Positions 25,244 to 33,764 of a DNA stretch of 64,000 bases are shown piece after piece; the first letter of the stretch is position 1, and each line of letters starts with the position of its first letter. This DNA comes from Chloroflexi bacterium AL-N1 (GTDB taxonomy: Bacteria > Chloroflexota > Chloroflexia > Chloroflexales > Roseiflexaceae), in NCBI GenBank assembly GCA_013122435.1, contig WYDT01000010.1:186001-250000 (forward strand), in the 5' to 3' direction. The position numbers were made by a program, and so were the translations under genes. The notes under the pieces were generated by a model. It worked only from the letters and a program-made list of their open reading frames with translations. It searched no databases and was not told the origin of the DNA.

Positions 25244-26362
25244 CTATTCGATGAAGTCAAAGAGGGAGGGTGTTATATTTCCTGTTGTTTGGTTATTTTC
25301 GTATGCGCTATCGGGCGGAAGATGCTTTTCTTGGGCAGCCTGCATAGACAATACATCACAACGTTCGTTTTCTTCATTGCCTGCATGTCCCTTGATCCAC
25401 ACAAACTCAATCTCATGTTGAGCAGCTAAATCGAGTATTTGTGCCCACAAATCTACGTTTGTTGCCTTATCCTTTTTGTTCCGCATCCATCCTTTGTTTC
25501 GCCAACTCTCTGCCCAGCCTTTACTCATACCATCAACAACATATCTTGAGTCGCTATACAGGGTTACCTTGAGGCGATATTTGAGGCTTTGCAATGCAAT
25601 AAATGCTGCCATTAGCTCCATACGATTGTTGGTGGTTTTTCGGTATCCCCCCGATAGTTCTTTCCGATGATTTCTCGAAATGAGCACTACTCCGTACCCT
25701 CCTGGACCAGGATTGTCAATACAGGCACCATCAGTATAGATCGTAACATGTCGTAATTCGCTGGATTCGTTTCTGGAAGAGGTTATCTCATTTGGAGATA
25801 GCATGGAGTTCTCCTTCACAGGATACGTGGATCGTCGAGGTTTCTCATATGCTTCCGGGCATTCGTCTTTGATGCGCCAAACAATACGAAAGGACTCAGA
25901 GTCTCCGCCAGCGGCTAGAACTGGCTTTAATTCAAGAACAGCTTCATCCCAGCATCGCAAATCACAATATGCAGCAGCACGGGAGGTGAGTAGTGCATGG
26001 TCGGACAATCGGCGTGCATGCACTGTTGCGTCAAGCGCCGCTTGAGGTAACCCTCGATCACGGAGGATACCACACAGAAGGGCCTGTGCTCCGACATAGT
26101 TTGAGTCAAGACTAAGTACTTGTCGAACGAGTTGTTCTGCCTGGAATAGCCGCTTATCTTCACGGTCACGACGTGCCTGATCGAGTAAGTTTGCAGGGTT
26201 AAGGATGGCATTACGATAGCTGCCTTCAGCACGCGCAGCGGCTTTGTAGAGTTTCCGGGAGGTAGAGACATCTACACGAAGATGTGTGTTTGTATCGACC
26301 CAACCGACTCGTGTCAGGATATATTTCTTCCCATTGAATTCGACTGTCTTCTCTTCAGTCAT
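25244..26362 (-). CDS. TPR-ribonuclease HI fusion protein
   Basis: A 372-residue protein. Residues ~1-30 form a small beta region, ~50-170 form TPR-like helices (LLDQARRDREDKRLFQAEQLVRQVL, ALLCGILRDRGLPQAALD), a linker follows, then ~200-345 is a full RNase HI with catalytic D211 (IYTDGACIDNPG), E249 (NNRMELMAA), D271 (YSDSRYVVDG), H326 (KGHAGN) and D336. It should cleave RNA in RNA-DNA hybrids, with the TPR part giving a protein contact. Normal RNase HI has no TPR. GAGGA upstream of the ATG at 26362 sets the start. Confidence 0.87.
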   Translation of the reverse strand: MTEEKTVEFNGKKYILTRVGWVDTNTHLRVDVSTSRKLYKAAARAEGSYRNAILNPANLLDQARRDREDKRLFQAEQLVRQVLSLDSNYVGAQALLCGILRDRGLPQAALDATVHARRLSDHALLTSRAAAYCDLRCWDEAVLELKPVLAAGGDSESFRIVWRIKDECPEAYEKPRRSTYPVKENSMLSPNEITSSRNESSELRHVTIYTDGACIDNPGPGGYGVVLISRNHRKELSGGYRKTTNNRMELMAAFIALQSLKYRLKVTLYSDSRYVVDGMSKGWAESWRNKGWMRNKKDKATNVDLWAQILDLAAQHEIEFVWIKGHAGNEENERCDVLSMQAAQEKHLPPDSAYENNQTTGNITPSLFDFIE

Positions 26363-26487
26363 GGTGTTGGTCCTCATCTCTCAATACTAGAGTAGTACCA
26401 GAAGCGTATCACATAATAAATCCTTCTTTCAATAGTCGTATCTTCATGATAGTAAGATCTTTTCACATACTTTGGTACTGGCGACTC

Positions 26488-26973
26488 TTATGCCTCATTA
26501 GCAAAGGCATGCAGATGCTCATCGGCGAAACGGTAGTACACCTTCTCCTGCAGACGTGGCGCACCCAGATAATCGTAGAATGCCAGCGCATTGGGGTTGG
26601 TTGTTTCTGCGGTCCAGTCAAAGCGGGAGCATCCGTGCTCAATGGCGTATCTGGCGAGGAATTTCATAAGTGCTTTGCCAGCACCTTTGCCCCTTGCTTC
26701 CTCAGTCGTGAAGAGTTCTTTCATAAAAAGTTGCCCGGTTGCGTTGGGGCCAGGGTACATAACGGAGAAGGTGGCAATGCCCAGAGGGGTCGTTCCTGCT
26801 CTGGCCAGTACAACCTGCACACCACAATGTGCCTGGAACAGATTGTGCTCAACGTACGTGGCTATGTCGTCTCTTGATAGCGACTCGACGCCGGTGTAGT
26901 ATTGATAGATTTGGTGAAAGAGGTCGATAATATCTGCAAGGTCTGCTTGGGAGGCCAGCGCGACAGTGATCAT
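26488..26973 (-). CDS. GNAT family N-acetyltransferase
   Basis: A 161-residue acetyltransferase: EEARGKGAGKALMKFLARYAIEHGCSRFDWTAE gives the acetyl-CoA loop (R-G-K-G-A-G) and the following motif B, and NPNALAFYDYLGAPRL ends the domain. Substrate unknown; the overall pattern resembles spermidine/diamine-type or aminoglycoside-type GNATs. The next gene starts 18 bases upstream on the same strand. Confidence 0.9.
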   Translation of the reverse strand: MITVALASQADLADIIDLFHQIYQYYTGVESLSRDDIATYVEHNLFQAHCGVQVVLARAGTTPLGIATFSVMYPGPNATGQLFMKELFTTEEARGKGAGKALMKFLARYAIEHGCSRFDWTAETTNPNALAFYDYLGAPRLQEKVYYRFADEHLHAFANEA

Positions 26974-26991
26974 TGTGTTTCCTCAACAGTG

Positions 26992-27366
26992 CTACAATGG
27001 TTGAACCCACGCTTTACGCCACGCAGGAGCCTCGTAGTCATCTGGCCAGAATTCTGTTTGGCGTGCAATCAAGCCATCGCGCAGGGTTGAAAATGTGATA
27101 ACGCGTGCGTGCACGACTCCATCAGTAACGCTCACATCGGACACCACTGTATTCTCTTCAGCAACGAGACTGTTAATCGTAAATTTCCATATTCCGTGGG
27201 CCGGATAGTTCGTATTTAGTGCGGCGAAGTTTTCACGCCCGACAATGCGCTCAGAAGACTGTGGCCACAACAGTTCGTAGTCTTCGGTCAGGCACTGGCT
27301 GGCAGCTGTAAAATCGTTGCTTCCCATCGTACGCCAGAAATGACGAACGATCTCTCTGGAATCCAT
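26992..27366 (-). CDS. SnoaL-like/NTF2-fold protein
   Basis: A 124-residue protein with the NTF2 cone fold pattern: an N-terminal helix (SREIVRHFWRTMGSNDFTAASQCLTEDYELLWP), GRENFAALN, and strands through VVSDVSVTDGVVHARVITFSTLRDGLIARQTEFW. Such proteins are polyketide cyclases, isomerases or binding proteins; no catalytic role can be assigned. It probably shares a transcript with the GNAT gene just downstream. Confidence 0.82.
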   Translation of the reverse strand: MDSREIVRHFWRTMGSNDFTAASQCLTEDYELLWPQSSERIVGRENFAALNTNYPAHGIWKFTINSLVAEENTVVSDVSVTDGVVHARVITFSTLRDGLIARQTEFWPDDYEAPAWRKAWVQPL

Positions 27367-27467
27367 AATTATGTTGGTCTCCTTGCACCTGAATAATAGA
27401 GTATTTTTTTGAAGTCAAACAGATATTCGTGGATAGTATATGTCAGGCGTCCGGTTGTTGCAAGGTA

Positions 27468-27806
27468 TTACCGCTCATCCCCATCGCCACGAATCTGGTT
27501 GCGTTCCAATCGAGAGAACAACTTGGTGAGATTCGCATCTGCGACCTCTTCCAGAGACAGATCCAACTCTGTGCAGATTTGTGTAAGATACCACAGGACA
27601 TCGCCCAACTCTTGTTTGAGCGCTTCGCGGTCGGTGTCACTGATCACGCCATTCTTGTCGCGAAAAATCTTCTTTATTTTGCCAGCTACTTCCCCCGCTT
27701 CGTTGACAAGGCCAAGGGTCGGGTACACAATTGGATGGTCGGTGGGAATTTCGCCCCAGGTCTTGCGTGACTCACGCTGGTAGTCGCTGAAATGTGCGAT
27801 GTTCAT
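27468..27806 (-). CDS. MazG-like nucleotide pyrophosphohydrolase
   Basis: A 112-residue all-alpha NTP pyrophosphohydrolase. The metal-binding pattern ExxE...ExxD is visible as LVNEAGEVAGKIKK and LKQELGDVLWYLTQI. Such small MazG proteins clear non-canonical or excess dNTPs. It stands alone between the SnoaL and ATP-grasp genes, both on the same strand. Confidence 0.9.
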   Translation of the reverse strand: MNIAHFSDYQRESRKTWGEIPTDHPIVYPTLGLVNEAGEVAGKIKKIFRDKNGVISDTDREALKQELGDVLWYLTQICTELDLSLEEVADANLTKLFSRLERNQIRGDGDER

Positions 27807-27862
27807 GTGGTGTATTCTTTCTTTAAAATAGATTTTTAATCGTAGGGTTCAATTTTATCTTA

Positions 27863-28768
27863 CTACAAAACCATCTCTGCCAGCTTGTGATAGAACATAT
27901 GAGGATCGATACGCTCAGGTAACCCAGCTACCTGCCCATCGCCAAGCTCGATGATTAGCCATTCGCCGTTCTGATGTTTAGCAATGTCCATTGTGTAGAA
28001 GGTGCTCCGGATGGCGTGCATTTCTTTCGCAAATGCAGCTAGTGGTGGCGTATTGCCTTGGTAATCACCCTCTTCCCAGTATTCTGTCACAGCCAGCGGT
28101 GTGCCATTGAACACAAACACGCGAAATTCTTTGGTCAGTGGGAGGTCGCTTTTGGAGTGGGCGGTAAGTGGTTCTAGTTCAACATACTCTCGAAAGATCA
28201 GTCCTTCGTTCAAGTCACTACCCTGTAACTCCAGAAAACGCGTAACTGTTTTGTGGACTGCTTCCAGGTCTGATGCGTTGGGGATAAAGCAGGCCTCGTA
28301 CCAGTAGTGCTTCTGTGATTTCACATAATCTTTAACGATGATGGAGTTGTTGCCAAAGGGTTTGAGCAATGGCATAATCGAGCTAACCTCAAAGCTCTCG
28401 TCAATCGGCAACCATACTGAGCGTGGCGTTTTGTGTTTGATGATGTCGTATGATTCGGGGAAATAGTGACAGTGTTGGTAGGCGACTGGATTATTTATTA
28501 ACCTTATGCCTTTTTGCAATAGCACATCGTACAGACGAGCATAGTCGCCTGGTTTGAGCATCCAGCCACGGTACAGCGCGATTGTTTCCTCTGTGGTTTG
28601 TGGCACACGACGCGTGGCTTTAGTGGGGTGGTGTTCGTGCACCAGGGCTTCCAGGTCGATCAGCGCATAGTCGAATCCGGTGTCCTGTGCTGCGGTAGCC
28701 TCAGCCTGGTAGATGTCGTCTGGCTGATGTCGGTTGAGTGGGTCTTCACAAAAGATAATGGTTGGCAT
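27863..28768 (-). CDS. ATP-grasp domain protein
   Basis: A 301-residue protein whose C-terminal two thirds fit an ATP-grasp fold: LKPFGNNSIIVKDYVKSQKHYW supplies the ATP-binding lysines, then EGLIFREYVELEPL, KEFRVFVFNGTPLAVTEYWEEG, and YTMDIAKHQNGEWLIIELGDGQVAGLPE, where the acidic metal ligands lie. Related stand-alone enzymes join carboxylates to amines. Some act on peptides, but no precursor or partner gene is next to it, so the substrate is unknown. Confidence 0.8.
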   Translation of the reverse strand: MPTIIFCEDPLNRHQPDDIYQAEATAAQDTGFDYALIDLEALVHEHHPTKATRRVPQTTEETIALYRGWMLKPGDYARLYDVLLQKGIRLINNPVAYQHCHYFPESYDIIKHKTPRSVWLPIDESFEVSSIMPLLKPFGNNSIIVKDYVKSQKHYWYEACFIPNASDLEAVHKTVTRFLELQGSDLNEGLIFREYVELEPLTAHSKSDLPLTKEFRVFVFNGTPLAVTEYWEEGDYQGNTPPLAAFAKEMHAIRSTFYTMDIAKHQNGEWLIIELGDGQVAGLPERIDPHMFYHKLAEMVL

Positions 28769-28838
28769 GGCTGTGGTTTTCTGTAGTGCAGATTTACATA
28801 CGAAAAGTTCAGGGTGCTTGTATAGGTGTAGGCGTGAT

Positions 28839-29333
28839 TTAATCTTCCCCTAACTCACTAATAAACAGATCGAGTTCCTTCATTGGCCGAGTTTCATCAT
28901 CAAAGAAACGAATATTACCTACCAACTGTTCCAGTCCGTTTTTGTAGTTGAGGACGGTTTGGAGGATATTAGAGACATCTGTTTTATTGCTCGTATGTCG
29001 TACTATAGAATTAGTGATACGCTTTGGTAGTCGCGCAAGTACGACCTCACGTGTCCCCCTATCAGATAAAGAAGGCATTTCCAGTAAAAGATCAACAAGG
29101 TCATTTTTCTGATTATTGGATAGATTGGTTATTTGTACAGGTATGGTTGCGTTTTTAAGTGTGTTTGTGGGATTAATCTGGTTTTCGATTTCTTTTATTT
29201 TCTTCGTTAAATCTTCTATTTCCATAACAATGTGTGGGGGGGTGTTGATACCAAACTGTGCAGCTTGTAACTCAAGGATTTGAAGCCTGCGTTGATATGT
29301 ATCCAAAAGTTGTTGGTTATGTTGGTTGGTCAT
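28839..29333 (-). CDS. Effector-associated-domain-like adaptor protein
   Basis: A 164-residue soluble protein with two parts. The first ~50 residues (LLDTYQRRLQILELQAAQFGINTPPHIVMEIEDLTKKIKEIE) match a helical pair found at the start of Chloroflexota and cyanobacterial NACHT, TIR and caspase-type conflict proteins. Residues ~70-160 (KNDLVDLLLEMPSLSDRGTREVVLARLP, ILQTVLNYKNGLEQLVGNIRFF, MKELDLFI) resemble effector-associated death-like adaptor domains. No enzyme domain is present. A membrane pentapeptide-repeat gene directly upstream on the same strand is its likely partner. Confidence 0.65.
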   Translation of the reverse strand: MTNQHNQQLLDTYQRRLQILELQAAQFGINTPPHIVMEIEDLTKKIKEIENQINPTNTLKNATIPVQITNLSNNQKNDLVDLLLEMPSLSDRGTREVVLARLPKRITNSIVRHTSNKTDVSNILQTVLNYKNGLEQLVGNIRFFDDETRPMKELDLFISELGED

Positions 29334-29407
29334 TTTGTCTTTTCCTATTCATTTTGGTTAGAAATATCATACTAAACAGGGTCTTTATTGATAGTAGCCG
29401 ATAGCAG

Positions 29408-30280
29408 TTATGTGTCTTTAATCTCAATATTATCAAGAACAGTACCTTCTAAATCTGCTTTTTGAAAGTCTATCTGTATCTGGTTTAGGGCCTTGACTTT
29501 TGCCCCCTGAAGATCTGTTCCCCGGAAATCACTCTCTTTCACATTAACATCAACTAATGTAGCTGCCACAAGATTGGCCTGTCTCAAATCTGCTTTTTGG
29601 AGGTCTACTTGTGTGAAGTTTACAGCACGTAGATGTGCTCCACGTAAATCTGCTTGTGCTAAACTTACTCCCTGAAACTCAGTTCTTTCAAGATTGGCTT
29701 CCCGTAGATCAACACCTTCGAGATTGGCATTGGACAACGTTGCACCAATAAGTTCTATTTGTCGCAGATTTGCACCGTTAAGATTGATGATGGGGTTTTC
29801 TTTATTAATAAGGTCAGCTTCATATATAAAACGTAGTAGATATCCCTTATGAGCAGCATCTAGAATATGTAACACAGCTAGTGTTCTTGCCCGTGCGCTT
29901 GTTATAGCTCTGTCACTATTGGGTAGGGGCTTATCAGAAAGAAGTAGCTCTGTTATACGATCAAAATAGTTCTGTAGAGCATTTTGGCTCTCTCGCTCTT
30001 GGGCAAGGATCCTTTCCAAAGCACGTTGTTCTTCAGATAGATCACGTTCTAACTGTCGCTGCTTTTCTGATACCTCTCGTTCGTTCTGTCTCTGCCACCT
30101 ATTGAAGAAAAAAGTTACTACAACTAGGCTCAAGGGAATAATAGCTAAATCCATAAGATCCCAAAGGCTTTTACCATCAAATCCAAGCCAATCTGGAAAT
30201 GAAGGAACCCTGACTAAAATGTACGTTATTAGAAGAAGAATAATGGGGAAAAGATACAGTATCAGCTTAGAATATCCCAT
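29408..30280 (-). CDS. Membrane protein with pentapeptide repeats
   Basis: A 290-residue protein. Two hydrophobic segments (YSKLILYLFPIILLLITYIL; DLAIIPLSLVVVTFFFN) anchor it; a charged coiled coil follows (QRQNEREVSEKQRQLERDLS and repeats), then from residue ~175 a run of pentapeptide repeats A(N/D)LxX (GANLRQIELIGATLSNANLEG, QADLRGAHLRAVNFTQ) forms a right-handed beta helix. This layout is common in membrane proteins next to conflict or signalling genes. I start at the ATG at 30280. It lies 75 bases upstream of the adaptor-like gene. Confidence 0.8.
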   Translation of the reverse strand: MGYSKLILYLFPIILLLITYILVRVPSFPDWLGFDGKSLWDLMDLAIIPLSLVVVTFFFNRWQRQNEREVSEKQRQLERDLSEEQRALERILAQERESQNALQNYFDRITELLLSDKPLPNSDRAITSARARTLAVLHILDAAHKGYLLRFIYEADLINKENPIINLNGANLRQIELIGATLSNANLEGVDLREANLERTEFQGVSLAQADLRGAHLRAVNFTQVDLQKADLRQANLVAATLVDVNVKESDFRGTDLQGAKVKALNQIQIDFQKADLEGTVLDNIEIKDT

Positions 30281-30437
30281 GCTACACCTGCCAATATTGG
30301 TCATTCACCACATCCACAGCCAAGAAATTTCATAATGTAGTGTGCCATCATGAAGGCTTCTATACAAGATTACATTCACCCAAAATTATATGAGCTTCTC
30401 TATAGTTCAACATTGTAGCACAGTGCTGTTGTGGTCA

Positions 30438-30971
30438 TCACCACTCGGTTGTTTCGCGACCACTCTTCACTGCCAATCGAAGGAGTAAGATGGTTACTAT
30501 ACTGTAGCAGAGACTGTAGATTACGCCACTCAGAACTCCTTCTGCAAAGGTCACTGTAGTAGTCTCAAGGGATATATGTGGTCTTAGAGCCCAAAAAGTC
30601 CCAACGGTGCTTCTATATATACCTCCGAATGTTGTAACACAGCCAAAGTCATGCGTGTTCTCCCAACAAGCCTCACTGAACCACGGTGGCAAAACAAGCC
30701 ATGGTGATATCCAGAGAACCAGTATGAAGAGAAGCAGAAAGAGCCAGGTTCAATGATCTCAGGTGTACCAGGTGGATAGATTTCTTCCATGACCGCAATA
30801 TAGCCACCCAAAGGGGCCCAATACCATGGTGACAACTATCCACCAGAACACTCTATAGACAGATAGAGGGGTATATAAAGTATCTTCTTCTTTCATTACA
30901 CGTTTATGAAATTCCCATAAAAGCTTCTCTATAGTCTCACATTGTAGTACAGTGCCATCGTTATCATCCAT
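30438..30971 (-). pseudogene. Small membrane protein gene, probably frameshifted
   Basis: From MDDNDGTVLQCETIEKLLWE at 30971 the frame has a membrane segment (VFWWIVVTMVLGPFG), then meets two TGA codons near 30760-30750, and resumes as TWLFLLLFILVLWISPWLV and a third segment ending at 30438. In another frame the gap reads GGYIAVMEEIYPPGTPEIIE, a natural loop, so two compensating frameshifts are likely. I do not recognise the family. Confidence 0.5.
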
Positions 30972-31067
30972 TGGAAACAAATATCATATATTGCAACGTC
31001 ATGGCTTGTCAAGCCGTATAGTATAGTAGAAACGATGGTTTTTACACCAGACTGAGGAGGGCCTCGT

Positions 31068-31610
31068 ATGGAGTACGAACGTCTACAGGAAGAGAATAGT
31101 GCTGTCAATACCTATCTTGCATGTATTCGGCCACGTTTTATCGAGTATGGATTTCTATGGGAAGATGATGTTGCATCTGAGCACGTGGAGGTACGAAGTG
31201 TAGCCGCAAGACACTTTGGAACGATAGAGTCGCTTGTCAATTGGAGAGAAGGTATTGGAGGGCAATTTGTTTTTATCTTTACGGCTATTGATACCCTGAC
31301 AACTTCACTTCTTCATGAGTACACTACTGGCTGTGAGCGCTTTGTATGGTACCAACGCCCACCTCGATCAGGAAGTGTGAGTTATATTATACCAGTCATA
31401 CTGACGTATGAAATGGCAGTAGAAACACGCAATATAGTATTGGAAAGCAAACCAACGGTGTTGCTGGCCAAGTGGAATTCCCCTGCTATTATTCCTGTTG
31501 TATATGATCTCGAAGAACAAACACTCCTGCATACCAATCGACGACGTCGTCTTTACATTGCTATCTGGGGGAGGGTCTATCGTTTTATTCGGCCAATGTT
31601 GACGCCATAG
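31068..31610 (+). CDS. Hypothetical protein
   Basis: A 180-residue protein of unknown function. The N-terminal half is charged (YERLQEENSAVNTYLACIRPRFIEYGF); the second half has a beta-rich region with SYIIPVILTYEMAVET, WNSPAIIPVVYDLEEQTLLH and RRLYIAIWGRVYRFIRPML. GAGGAGGG upstream of the ATG supports translation. No catalytic motif was seen. Confidence 0.6.
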   Translation: MEYERLQEENSAVNTYLACIRPRFIEYGFLWEDDVASEHVEVRSVAARHFGTIESLVNWREGIGGQFVFIFTAIDTLTTSLLHEYTTGCERFVWYQRPPRSGSVSYIIPVILTYEMAVETRNIVLESKPTVLLAKWNSPAIIPVVYDLEEQTLLHTNRRRRLYIAIWGRVYRFIRPMLTP

Positions 31611-31696
31611 AATCTATGAGTGTACTATGGGTCTTGTCGCACAGTTGTTTGGATACAGGATATTGCAAAAGAAAGCAGCAATTTTGGTTAGGTTAC

Positions 31697-31997
31697 TCAA
31701 TCCCACCACAGCGCAATGCGCCCATCGGAAATGTCAAAGTAGTTGTGATTGAAGACCAACGAATTGCCATTAGCTACCAAAGGTTCTTCATCGCTTTCCC
31801 AATTTGGAAACGCCTGCATGATATCAGGACAGAAGTGCAGAAGACTGTTGAGAAAGCGTACACATCTGCGTTCGGTAAGCTGTTGTTGTAAGCGAAACTC
31901 GATAGTCCGTTATATGTTGTTGATGCGGTGCCCCCAGTAAGGTGTCGATCTCGGTGAGAAGTTCTAGGGAAAGTAAGGTGTGTTGGTCTGTAGGCAT
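31697..31997 (-). pseudogene. Small unknown gene, frameshifted
   Basis: The frame opens with MPTDQHTLLSLELLTEIDTL at 31997, then shifts by one near 31895 to continue as EFRLQQQLTERRCVRFLNSL and ends NYFDISDGRIALWWD at 31697. Both parts have ordinary amino acid use, and together give a ~99-residue protein. Its first 34 bases overlap the end of the AlkD remnant. Family not recognised. Confidence 0.5.
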
Positions 31998-32170
31998 ATG
32001 CGGTGTTGCTTAACCTTTGCACGGAGGATCGGTACTCGAATACCCAGAAATTGGTCGCCTTCGCCGTATTCTCCCGTCCCAGTTTTGAAGAAACGTTGTG
32101 AATGCTCTGCAGTTGCGGTATCTCCCAAACGAAGTAGCATGGTGTGCACATCCTGTGCTGTCATACTCAT
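31964..32170 (-). pseudogene. DNA alkylation repair protein AlkD-like, 3'-truncated
   Basis: From an ATG at 32170 (GGAGG five bases upstream) the frame gives SMTAQDVHTMLLRLGDTATA and HSQRFFKTGTGEYGEGDQFLGIRVPILRAKVKQ, a good match to the first ~60 residues of AlkD, a HEAT-like DNA glycosylase of ~220 residues. The family match ends at KVKQ and the frame stops 15 codons later. The remaining ~160 residues, with the catalytic face, are absent downstream in every frame inspected. Confidence 0.75.
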
Positions 32171-32316
32171 CAAAACCTCCGCTGATTTGAATGGAACTGC
32201 GCCACCAATAGAAACTCGCAGATCCTCCTCATTCTCTACCACACTTCTTCAAATTCCCTTCATAGTGTCTGACTATACTCTCATTGTCGTTAATATATTA
32301 CTTAATAGGAAGACTT

Positions 32317-32853
32317 ATGCAATCGCAATTAGCCGTACGCAACGCCCTTATGATTATCAGCACATTGCTCACAGGTGTAATGGCCGGATTCTTTTTTGCT
32401 TTTAGTTATGATATCGTATTTATGCTTGATGAATTACCAGCGACCCGCTACGCTGAAGTAATGGAGCTGATTAACATCAACGTACGGAATGGCATGTTTG
32501 GTGTGTTCTTCTTTGGCGCTGTGGGTGTTTCCGCAGTGACATTGCTCCTAATGCTACCAAAATACCGATCAGCGACGTTTCTGCTTTTTCTGGCCGGCTT
32601 TATCGTCTATCTCGCGGGAACATTTCTTGTCACGACCCAGATCAATCTGCCCCTTAACGCCTATATCGAGTCGTGGAACATCCAGATGCCACCAGCAGAT
32701 TGGGCCGAGGCACGGCAGCAGTGGCAGGATGCCAACTTTATGCGCACGTGGTCTTCAATCGCTGCCTTTCTACTCTACCTATTCGCGCTCATCACAAGCT
32801 CGACCCAGCCACAGTCATCAGTAACAGCCACAAGTCGTCCTGCACAGGCATAA
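32317..32853 (+). CDS. DUF1772 membrane protein
   Basis: A 178-residue protein with four hydrophobic helices (MIISTLLTGVMAGFFFAFSYD; MFGVFFFGAVGVSAVTLLLML; TFLLFLAGFIVYLAGTFLV; WSSIAAFLLYLFALITS) and the DUF1772 signature TTQINLPLNAYIESWN before helix 4. Fungal members act as anthrone oxygenases; bacterial ones are uncharacterised. AGGAAGACTT before the ATG at 32317 sets the start. Confidence 0.87.
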   Translation: MQSQLAVRNALMIISTLLTGVMAGFFFAFSYDIVFMLDELPATRYAEVMELININVRNGMFGVFFFGAVGVSAVTLLLMLPKYRSATFLLFLAGFIVYLAGTFLVTTQINLPLNAYIESWNIQMPPADWAEARQQWQDANFMRTWSSIAAFLLYLFALITSSTQPQSSVTATSRPAQA

Positions 32854-32869
32854 ACAACACAGATACTCA

Positions 32870-32905
32870 AACAAAATGTGCGGCATACCACTGCACATTT
32901 TTGTT
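32870..32905. terminator. Bidirectional terminator
   Basis: AACAAAATGTGC and GCACATTTTTGTT pair along 12 bp with one extra T, around an 11-base loop, with T-runs on both strands. It lies between the convergent DUF1772 gene and the methyltransferase remnant. Confidence 0.8.
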
Positions 32906-32927
32906 ATTTCTGGTATTGTAAAAACAC

Positions 32928-33716
32928 TTATCCCTGGCCATCTTTTTGTGCAATAAGATGTAGAAAACGCGCTAGTAGATAGTATGGATAACGATGCCGT
33001 AGCTCCAGTTCGAGTCGTTCCAGATTGGCAAGGAATGCCGGATCAGTTTTACGCTCATTATCTGGAAGGTAATCACAGAGACAGCGAATCCCATACCGCA
33101 CTATAACAGCGCATTGTGCAGCGCCTAACCATTGTTGCAATTCTTCAGATGTATAGCGACGCACAGTGGCCTGAAATGTCTTGGCATATGAGGTTTTTGT
33201 ATCGAGTTGGTCATACGCTGCTGCCAGATCAAGTTGCTGGAAGGCGGGGCGATATGCCTCGGAGTCAGGGTTTGGACTGATGATCGAGAGGAGGCCACCA
33301 GCTTTGAGGTGTGTACTCAACTGTACTAGCACCTGATCGGCATCGTCGAGATACTGCAAAATGTTATGACACAACATGACATCAAACGCTTTATTCCCCA
33401 CAGCCTCTGTGAGATGGTGAACATCGGATTGAATATACGTGAATTGTGTGTTGATGTGCGTTTTGGCGGCTTCCCGTTGGGCATGTTCCAGCATGCGAAT
33501 CGAATAGTCGACCAAAGTGATGGTGTACCCCTGCTGGGCCAGTGGCAAGACATCGAGACCATTCCCACCGCCTACATCGAGAATATGTGCCGGAGGTGGT
33601 GGCAGATGATTGGCAAGGTTGGCTTGGGCGATACGGTAACGCAACTGACCTCAGGGGGCCAGTTGCCATGCGTGCCATCCATCCATATGCTCATCGAATG
33701 TCTGTGGTGATATCAT
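32928..33716 (-). pseudogene. Class I SAM methyltransferase interrupted by one nonsense codon
   Basis: A frame from an ATG at 33716 reads MISPQTFDEHMDGWHAWQLA, P, then TGA (33651-33653), then GQLRYRIAQANLANHL and the AdoMet motif ILDVGGGNGLDVLPLAQQGY, later FDVMLCHNILQYLDD and GGLLSIISPNPDS. Homologues have Trp where the TGA stands (P-W-G-x-L), so a TGG to TGA change is likely. An internal TTG at 33644 could still start a 238-residue protein lacking the first 24 residues, so some activity is possible. Confidence 0.7.
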
Positions 33717-33764
33717 AATGAAGTTGAATTATCTTTTGGGATAATCGAATGGTAGCGCGTGGAT

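Noticed and set aside
14926..33653. TGA and TAG at conserved Trp positions as a sign of stop-codon recoding
   Set aside because: Intact genes in the window end in TGA (for example the nucleoside hydrolase and NadE) and in TAG (lanM, kptA), and other lesions are frameshifts or TAA, so ordinary decay is the better reading.
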